In this document: positions 59,139 through 64,000 of the stretch, piece after piece
Layout of the letters: each line of letters starts with the position of its first letter
Position numbering within the stretch: position 1 is the stretch's first letter
NCBI GenBank assembly: GCA_964451365.1
Contig: CAYVIB010000005.1
Coordinates: 124,001 to 188,000, forward strand
Reading direction: 5' to 3'
Length of the DNA stretch: 64,000 nt
Source: CAYVIB01 sp964451365
GTDB taxonomy: Bacteria > Pseudomonadota > Gammaproteobacteria > Pseudomonadales > Cellvibrionaceae
Program-made: the position numbers and the translations under genes
Notes under the pieces: generated by a model
Database searches by the model: none
The model's input: the letters and a program-made list of their open reading frames with translations, nothing else
What the model was told of the DNA's origin: nothing

Positions 59139-60254
59139 ATGACCCATCCCGTCGGCAGCTTGACCATCGATCTATCCGCAATCCAGGGCAACTGGTGTTT
59201 CCTGAAATCACAACTCGATTCCGGCTGCGAATGCGGTGCGGTGGTGAAAGCCAATGCCTATGGTTTGGGAATTGAGCGCGTCGCCCCCAAGCTGGCTGAC
59301 GCGGGCTGTCGTTCTTTTTTTGTTGCCACCCTTGCTGAAGCGCAAGAGCTAAAACCGCTGTTGCCGGCTTCCTCCCGTCTTTTTGTGCTGTGCGGTTGTC
59401 GCCCCGGTGAGGAGGAACTGTTTATTGCACAGGGATTTATTCCGGTGATTGTTTCCATGCCCATGTTTATTCGGTGGCATCGCGTTATCGGCAACCGTCC
59501 TGAAAATTCTTCCGCGGAAGCAGTGTTAAAAATCAATACCGGAATGAGTCGCCTGGGTGTTGAAATAGATGAGTTCAATACGTTATTGCAGCAACCCGAA
59601 ACGCTCGCCGAAGCGCGGATCACCACCTTAATGAGTCACTTCGCCTGCGCGGATGAGTCGAACCATCCGCTGAATCGACGGCAGGTTGACCGGTTTTCCG
59701 AGTGCCTGGCGAAAGCCAAAAAGATTTTGCCGCACATCAAAGCAACCATGGCAAATTCATCCGGTATTTTTCTTTCCGGAAATGCCCGTTTCGATTTGGT
59801 CCGTCCGGGTATTTCAATTTATGGCGGTAATCCGCAGCCGCAAAAGATCAATCCCATGATGCCGGTTGTTAGTCTGGACCTGACTGTACTGCAGACGAGA
59901 CGGCTTCCGCCAGGCGAGTCCGTGGGTTACGGTGCGACTAATAAAGAGCCGCGCGAGCGGTTTCTCGTTACAGTGGCCGGTGGTTATGCCGACGGGATAA
60001 TGAGAATAATGGGTAATCGCGGATTTGGCTTTTTTAACAATACAAAAATTCCCATGGTTGGGCGCGTATCAATGGACACTACCGTTTTTGATGTAACTGC
60101 AATTCCCGCTGAAAAACGGCCGGTGGAAGGAGACAAGGTTGAACTGTTGGGAAAACATGGCACCATCGACGAGTTGGCCAATGCGGTGGGCACGATTGGT
60201 TATGAAATCCTGACCGCGCTCGGAAATCGCTACGAAAGAATCTATATTGGCTGA
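59139..60254 (+). CDS. alr: Alanine racemase
   Basis: PLP enzyme of 371 residues making D-alanine for peptidoglycan. PLP-binding Lys in AVVKANAYGLG near residue 35; the second catalytic Tyr lies in the SVGYGATNKEPRERFLVT region near 265. Other blocks: LKINTGMSRLGVE, LVRPGISIYGG, GRVSMDTTVFDVTA. ATG 59139 has a weak ribosome-binding site. It is placed between yebC and birA, an arrangement I do not recall as standard. Confidence 0.95.
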   Translation: MTHPVGSLTIDLSAIQGNWCFLKSQLDSGCECGAVVKANAYGLGIERVAPKLADAGCRSFFVATLAEAQELKPLLPASSRLFVLCGCRPGEEELFIAQGFIPVIVSMPMFIRWHRVIGNRPENSSAEAVLKINTGMSRLGVEIDEFNTLLQQPETLAEARITTLMSHFACADESNHPLNRRQVDRFSECLAKAKKILPHIKATMANSSGIFLSGNARFDLVRPGISIYGGNPQPQKINPMMPVVSLDLTVLQTRRLPPGESVGYGATNKEPRERFLVTVAGGYADGIMRIMGNRGFGFFNNTKIPMVGRVSMDTTVFDVTAIPAEKRPVEGDKVELLGKHGTIDELANAVGTIGYEILTALGNRYERIYIG

Positions 60255-60275
60255 CGACAATCGATAATCGTGAAC

Positions 60276-61277
60276 ATGATGAAGTTAAATCCGAACGCCA
60301 CCAGCCTGTTAACCGTTATGAGTGACGGAGAAATTCACTCCGGCGAGACGCTGGGAGCGATGCTGGCTATCAGCCGTGCCGCTGTTTGGAAACAGTTGCA
60401 GCAGTTCGAAAAATTCGGCCTGCAAATTGAAACGGTTAAGGGGCAGGGTTATCGAATTGAAGGTGGATTGGATCTGCTGGACCGGCAGGTGATTCTGGAG
60501 AGTTTGCCCGACGCGGTATGCGGTTTAATAACTGAACTTGTGTTGGAGCCGGTGCTGTCGTCAACCAATCAGGTATTGCTCAATCGCGTTCGCGAGAACC
60601 AGTCGGTTCATGGAATGGTTTGTCTGGCGGAAATGCAAACCGCTGGTCGCGGCCGGCGGGGCAGGGTGTGGCAAAGTCCCTTCGCGCGCAATATTTATCT
60701 TTCCCTTGCATGGAAATTCGAGCAGGGTATTGCGGCGGTGGAAGGGCTAAGCCTGGCGGTGGGCGTGGCGGTTGTGAGAGCGCTTTCCCGGCTGGGAGCG
60801 ACGGGCGTGGGCCTGAAGTGGCCTAACGACTTAATGGTCGGGGAGGAAAAGCTGGGTGGCGTACTGGTGGAAATTGCCGGTGACGTCAGTGGCGACTGTA
60901 CCGTGATAATTGGTTTGGGGCTGAATGTGAATATGTCCGGTTCCGAGGCGGAAAAAATAGATCAGGCCTGGACAGATCTAACCAGAATAGAGGGGTATCG
61001 CCGGGGAAAAACCAGTCGTTCATCCCTGGTTGGCGAACTTCTCGCACAGCTTCTACCGGTTGTTGCCGAATTTGAGAAAACCGGTTTTGCGCCGATGAAA
61101 AAAGAGTGGGAGGCGGCCAATATTCACCTTGGACAGCTTGTAAATATCATGAGCGCCGCGGGAAGCGTCTGCGGCACCGCATTGGGTGTAACTGAAAATG
61201 GCGCGTTGCGACTGCGGGTAAATGGCGAGGAAAAAATATTTGTCGGCGGTGAAATCAGTTTGAGGCGGAGCGAGTGA
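60276..61277 (+). CDS. birA: Biotin operon repressor / biotin-protein ligase BirA
   Basis: Bifunctional protein of about 333 residues. N-terminal winged helix-turn-helix (SGETLGAMLAISRAAVWKQ, residues 23-41) represses biotin synthesis genes. The central ligase domain has the biotinyl-AMP loop GRGRRGRVWQSPFARNIYLS and KWPNDLMVGEEKLGGVL; the C-terminal SH3-like domain follows (GVTENGALRLRVNGEEK). Attaches biotin to carboxylases. Start uncertain: GTG 60270, ATG 60276 and ATG 60279 are all in frame with no clear ribosome-binding site. Overlaps coaX by 4 bp. Confidence 0.95.
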   Translation: MMKLNPNATSLLTVMSDGEIHSGETLGAMLAISRAAVWKQLQQFEKFGLQIETVKGQGYRIEGGLDLLDRQVILESLPDAVCGLITELVLEPVLSSTNQVLLNRVRENQSVHGMVCLAEMQTAGRGRRGRVWQSPFARNIYLSLAWKFEQGIAAVEGLSLAVGVAVVRALSRLGATGVGLKWPNDLMVGEEKLGGVLVEIAGDVSGDCTVIIGLGLNVNMSGSEAEKIDQAWTDLTRIEGYRRGKTSRSSLVGELLAQLLPVVAEFEKTGFAPMKKEWEAANIHLGQLVNIMSAAGSVCGTALGVTENGALRLRVNGEEKIFVGGEISLRRSE

Positions 61278-62041
61278 AACTGTACCTGGATTTGGGAAAC
61301 AGTCGAACCAAATGGTGCCTGGATTACGGGCAATCAAGCCGTTATGGCGCCTGTACAAACGGTGACTGGACTTTATTAAAAGAGGATATCGACAATTTCG
61401 GTTCCGAACGGCCTGAAGAAATCGTTGCGGCTTCCGTGGCGGGTGCCGGGATGGAAGCCCGGTTAAACCGTTGGAGCGAAGAGAGTTTCAACGCTTTACC
61501 GGTATTTGCGCGGGTCGAAAAAACGCTGGCGGGCGTAACTGCCTGTTACGAAGAATTGTCCCACCTTGGTGTCGACCGCTGGCTGTCAATGCTGGCTGCC
61601 TATAACGAATATAAAACTGCCTGTATCGTCATTAGCGCAGGTACGGCGTTGACTATCGACTATATTTCTTCCGATGGTCTTCACTTGGGGGGGGCTATTG
61701 CGCCCGGGCTCGAAATGATGAGAAAAGCTCTTTTTTCCGGAACTTCCAATGTAAAGCTGGAGTCGTTAACCCTGCCTCAGACGTGGTTGCCCGGATGCGA
61801 TACCGTCCCCTGTGTCCAGGCCGGTGTTGCCGGTGCAGTCGAGGGGCTGCTGGAAAAAGCGCTGAATTACAGTCCCTCGGACTGCTATGCTCAGAATGGC
61901 GAATCCGCGTTCAGGTCTTCGCGATCAGTATTTGTAACCGGCGGAGACAGGAATGTAATAGCGCCCTGGTGTGGCAATGAGGCCAGGGTTCGGGAGTCTC
62001 TGGTGCTGCAGGGCCTGAAACTGTGGGATCAAAACCGCTAA
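61274..62041 (+). CDS. coaX: Type III pantothenate kinase
   Basis: 255-residue ASKHA-fold kinase doing the first step of coenzyme A synthesis. Motifs: MKLYLDLGNSRTKWCLD at the start, HLGVDRWLSMLAAYNEY, VISAGTALTIDYISSDG and HLGGAIAPGLEMMRKAL. The start is GTG 61274 overlapping the birA stop codon (GTGA), so translation is coupled. The birA-coaX-SPOR protein order is typical of gammaproteobacteria such as Pseudomonas. Confidence 0.96.
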   Translation: MKLYLDLGNSRTKWCLDYGQSSRYGACTNGDWTLLKEDIDNFGSERPEEIVAASVAGAGMEARLNRWSEESFNALPVFARVEKTLAGVTACYEELSHLGVDRWLSMLAAYNEYKTACIVISAGTALTIDYISSDGLHLGGAIAPGLEMMRKALFSGTSNVKLESLTLPQTWLPGCDTVPCVQAGVAGAVEGLLEKALNYSPSDCYAQNGESAFRSSRSVFVTGGDRNVIAPWCGNEARVRESLVLQGLKLWDQNR

Positions 62042-62094
62042 AGTTCCGTCGCGGGACTGAATCTCGATAGCGAATAAGTGAGCATCAAATATAT

Positions 62095-62820
62095 ATGCGC
62101 TGGGTATTCTTTTCTTTGCTGGGTATTAACGTTCTGGTTTTCGCCTGGGGCGTTGTGTTTGACAGCGATCAAGCGAATATTGCGGAGGTTCGTGAATCCC
62201 CTTTTCCTTATAAAGGGCTGCCGGAGTTGAAAATGTTGGGTGAGGTGGGGGATATCCAGCCTGTTGGCGAGCGGGTAAAGAAGGAACTCCCGGCACAGGC
62301 GTCGTTCAATGCCGGTACGCTGGATGAAAAGGCACTGTGTGAAATGGTTGGCCCGTTCAAGGACACAGACGCGGCGGAGGATTTTAGCTCCCGGTTATCG
62401 GCGATTGATATCATCAGCTCGGTAAAAGACCTGGAGCTTCCGGCCGGGCCGGGGTATTGGGTGTATTTGAAGCCGGCGGAGAGTCGTCGGGCGGCCTTGC
62501 GGCGACTGGCGGAACTGCAGGCGCGGGGAATTGACAGCTATGTTATTCCCAAGGGGGAGTTTGAAAATGGCATTTCTCTGGGCATGTTCAGCCAGGAAAA
62601 CCTCGCCAAGGCCCGATTGGCGGAAATGGTTGGTATTGGACTGGAGCCTTATCTCGAGACGATTGAACGCACCTACCGCGAAATCTGGGTCATGCTCGCC
62701 CCGGGTGAAGAAAGGAAAATGAGCAATCTGACCTGGGACAGGGTGATGGACGGACTCAATCACCTCGAACGACGACAAAATTTCTGTTTAGATGTTGCTT
62801 CGCAGGACAACATTCACTAG
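62095..62820 (+). CDS. SPOR-like membrane-anchored protein
   Basis: 241-residue protein with an N-terminal anchor (residues 3-20, WVFFSLLGINVLVFAWGVV) and a periplasmic domain near 85-165 resembling SPOR (LCEMVGPFKDTDAAEDFSSR, ISLGMFSQENLAKARLAEM). SPOR domains bind denuded peptidoglycan. Its position after coaX and before the tRNA-tuf cluster matches the usual gammaproteobacterial layout. Precise role unknown. Confidence 0.8.
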   Translation: MRWVFFSLLGINVLVFAWGVVFDSDQANIAEVRESPFPYKGLPELKMLGEVGDIQPVGERVKKELPAQASFNAGTLDEKALCEMVGPFKDTDAAEDFSSRLSAIDIISSVKDLELPAGPGYWVYLKPAESRRAALRRLAELQARGIDSYVIPKGEFENGISLGMFSQENLAKARLAEMVGIGLEPYLETIERTYREIWVMLAPGEERKMSNLTWDRVMDGLNHLERRQNFCLDVASQDNIH

Positions 62821-62948
62821 AATCCCGCCTCCACATTTCTGAGCGCATCCCTTACGCCAAAGCCAATCCGGAAATCCCGGCATGGTTGGTTGGAAGGGGT
62901 GTCTCTGTGGCAGGAAGCCAGGATGGCAGGTAGTGAAGTTAAAACAAA

Positions 62949-63244
62949 GCTGGTGTAGCTCAGTTGGGTGGAGCAAGACCGATTGCCCACAGGCGGCAAT
63001 CGCAGCTTGCGGAACGACCAGGCAGGAAGCCTGGGCTGGTGGTGAATGTTACTGCCGATGTTGCGCCAGGATGGCAGGTAATGAAGTTAAAACGAAGCTG
63101 GTGTAGCTCAGTTGGGTGGAGCAAGACCGATTGCCCACAGGCGGCAATCGCAGCTTGCGGAACGACCAGGCAGGAAGCCTGGGCTGGTGGTGAATGTTAC
63201 TGCCGATGTTGCGCCAGGATGGCAGGTAATGAAGTTAAAACGAA
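62949..63244 (+). repeat. 148-bp tandem duplication carrying tRNA-Thr 5' fragments
   Basis: Two apparently identical 148-bp units (62949-63096 and 63097-63244). Each begins with GCTGGTGTAGCTCAGTTGGG, the 5' end of the tRNA-Thr gene that starts at 63245, through the D arm, then departs into unrelated sequence with a CGATTGCC/GGCAATCG hairpin. A partial unit end (CCAGGATGGCAGGTAGTGAA, 62919-62938) precedes the first. The fragments cannot form a tRNA. Open frames through the repeat are not genes. Confidence 0.85.
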
Positions 63245-63320
63245 GCTGGTGTAGCTCAGTTGGTAGAGCAGCTGACTTGTAATCAGCCGGTCGGGGGTTC
63301 GACTCCTCTCACCAGCTCCA
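63245..63320 (+). tRNA. tRNA-Thr (anticodon TGT)
   Basis: 76 nt including encoded CCA. Acceptor GCTGGTG/CACCAGC, D arm GCTC-AGTTGGTA-GAGC, anticodon arm GCTGA-CTTGTAA-TCAGC, T arm with TTCGACT. The T stem has two G-T pairs. Decodes ACA and related Thr codons. Confidence 0.95.
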
Positions 63321-63343
63321 AATTATATGAATTCATATAAAAG

Positions 63344-63365
63344 GTCGGCTTATGCCGACTTTTTT
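63344..63365 (+). terminator. Rho-independent terminator after tRNA-Thr(TGT)
   Basis: GTCGGC-TTAT-GCCGAC followed by TTTTTT. Separates this tRNA from the Tyr-Gly-Thr group. It is preceded by a perfect 18-bp palindrome at 63323-63340. Confidence 0.85.
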
Positions 63366-63440
63366 GCAGACGCCAGGTTGTTGGGCCATCTGGTGGGTAC
63401 CGTGAAATCGCTATAGGGTTTCAGGTAAAAAGGTGTAGTT

Positions 63441-63524
63441 GCAGGGGTTCCCGAGTGGCCAAAGGGATCAGACTGTAAATCTGACGCGCAAGCTTCGGTG
63501 GTTCGAATCCACCCCCCTGCACCA
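63441..63524 (+). tRNA. tRNA-Tyr (anticodon GTA)
   Basis: 84 nt with CCA, including the long variable arm. Acceptor GCAGGGG/CCCCTGC, anticodon loop CTGTAAA, T loop TTCGAAT. First of the Tyr-Gly-Thr group usually placed before tuf. Confidence 0.96.
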
Positions 63525-63559
63525 TTTTCAAATACATATATAAAGAAGAAAGAAAAAGC

Positions 63560-63633
<74 letters not shown>

Positions 63634-63720
63634 ACAGTATATTCAGGGACCGAAATAAAGCCGGACGTGTCAAACCGAGCATGGGCGGTATCACGGATGA
63701 TGGCTACGACGGAGATTCAG

Positions 63721-63796
<76 letters not shown>

Positions 63797-64000
63797 TTAC
63801 ATATTCACGAACCTCGTAAAGGCAAGACGAAGGGGCGTGAGCTTTTTTGTATTTGAAAGTTGGGAATTTGGGAACCTCTGATTGAGTCCATAATCTCTAT
63901 GGGGCTTAATCAGGCGTCTCAGGCGGTCTCAAGCAGTAAGTTCGGTGGTCGGCCAGTGCTGACCTTAACAATTCAATAATCCAGTTGAGGAGAAGCTCAC
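63797..64000 (+). promoter_or_regulatory. Leader of the next gene, probably tuf
   Basis: 204 bp after the last tRNA with no gene of its own. It ends TTGAGGAGAAGCTCAC, a strong ribosome-binding site whose start codon would lie just beyond the edge. In related genomes the Tyr-Gly-Thr tRNA group is followed by the elongation factor Tu gene; that identity is inferred. Confidence 0.5.

Noticed and set aside
62882..63254. Overlapping Cys-rich frames in the 148-bp tandem repeat
   Set aside because: They only translate the repeat and the tRNA fragment; the repeated peptide follows the DNA duplication and no start site is present.

Overview
The window looks like chromosomal DNA of a marine or plant-polymer-degrading gammaproteobacterium of the Cellvibrionales type (Saccharophagus, Teredinibacter, Cellvibrio or Gilvimarinus relatives). 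The signs are ampD-ampE-ampG, hda, DUF2066, purM-purN, birA-coaX-SPOR-tRNA(Tyr, Gly, Thr)-tuf order, a TonB-dependent receptor, and a mix of pectin, xylan and cellobionate genes. The genus is inferred from protein families and synteny only; no rRNA gene or other direct marker is present.

Layout. 1-4622: end of an aspartic protease gene, a DUF1631 protein, and ampD-ampE. 4623-4918: a gene-free gap that appears to encode a structured small RNA with a good sigma-70 promoter and a LexA-like palindrome. 4919-11305: AmpG-type permease, alkyltransferase-like protein, fxsA, groES-groEL behind a sigma-32-like promoter, sodB and a PuuD-like membrane protein. 11360-19639: coiled-coil membrane protein, fumarase, phhB, a frameshifted gene, yaeQ, an SMP-30-like enzyme, and ahpC-ahpF with a likely OxyR site. 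19694-30004: purM-purN, DUF2066, hda, sppA, DUF2069, wrbA, arsC, yihY, a CheY-like regulator and avtA.

30019-35720 is a compact cellobionate/gluconate module: gluconokinase, LacI-type regulator, GH94 phosphorylase of the cellobionic-acid type and a GPH-family permease. 36706-50191 is a polysaccharide region: LacI-type operator, TonB-dependent receptor, a frameshifted GH28 gene directly followed by an orphan GH43 C-terminal domain, a VOC protein, a PL1 pectate lyase, a large GH20/GH67-like hydrolase candidate, an alpha/beta hydrolase and a GH10 xylanase lipoprotein. 50370-64000 returns to core genes: an EF-hand/Gln-rich/PRC-barrel envelope protein, lytic transglycosylase, proS, HIT protein, HU-like protein with a histone-H1-like tail, fmdB-aspS-yebC, alr, birA-coaX, and four tRNA genes leading to a gene (probably tuf) just past the right edge.

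The most unusual content is non-coding. There are two large nested palindromic elements (12121-12349 and 15517-15715) whose stems differ by compensating changes, and three copies of a short hairpin repeat (16894-16930, 18584-18628, 59015-59060). The intact tRNA-Thr(TGT) gene is preceded by a perfect 148-bp tandem duplication carrying truncated tRNA-Thr 5' ends. The predicted RNA at 4762-4869 is the best candidate for an undescribed regulator. No CRISPR array, insertion sequence, transposase or prophage was seen.
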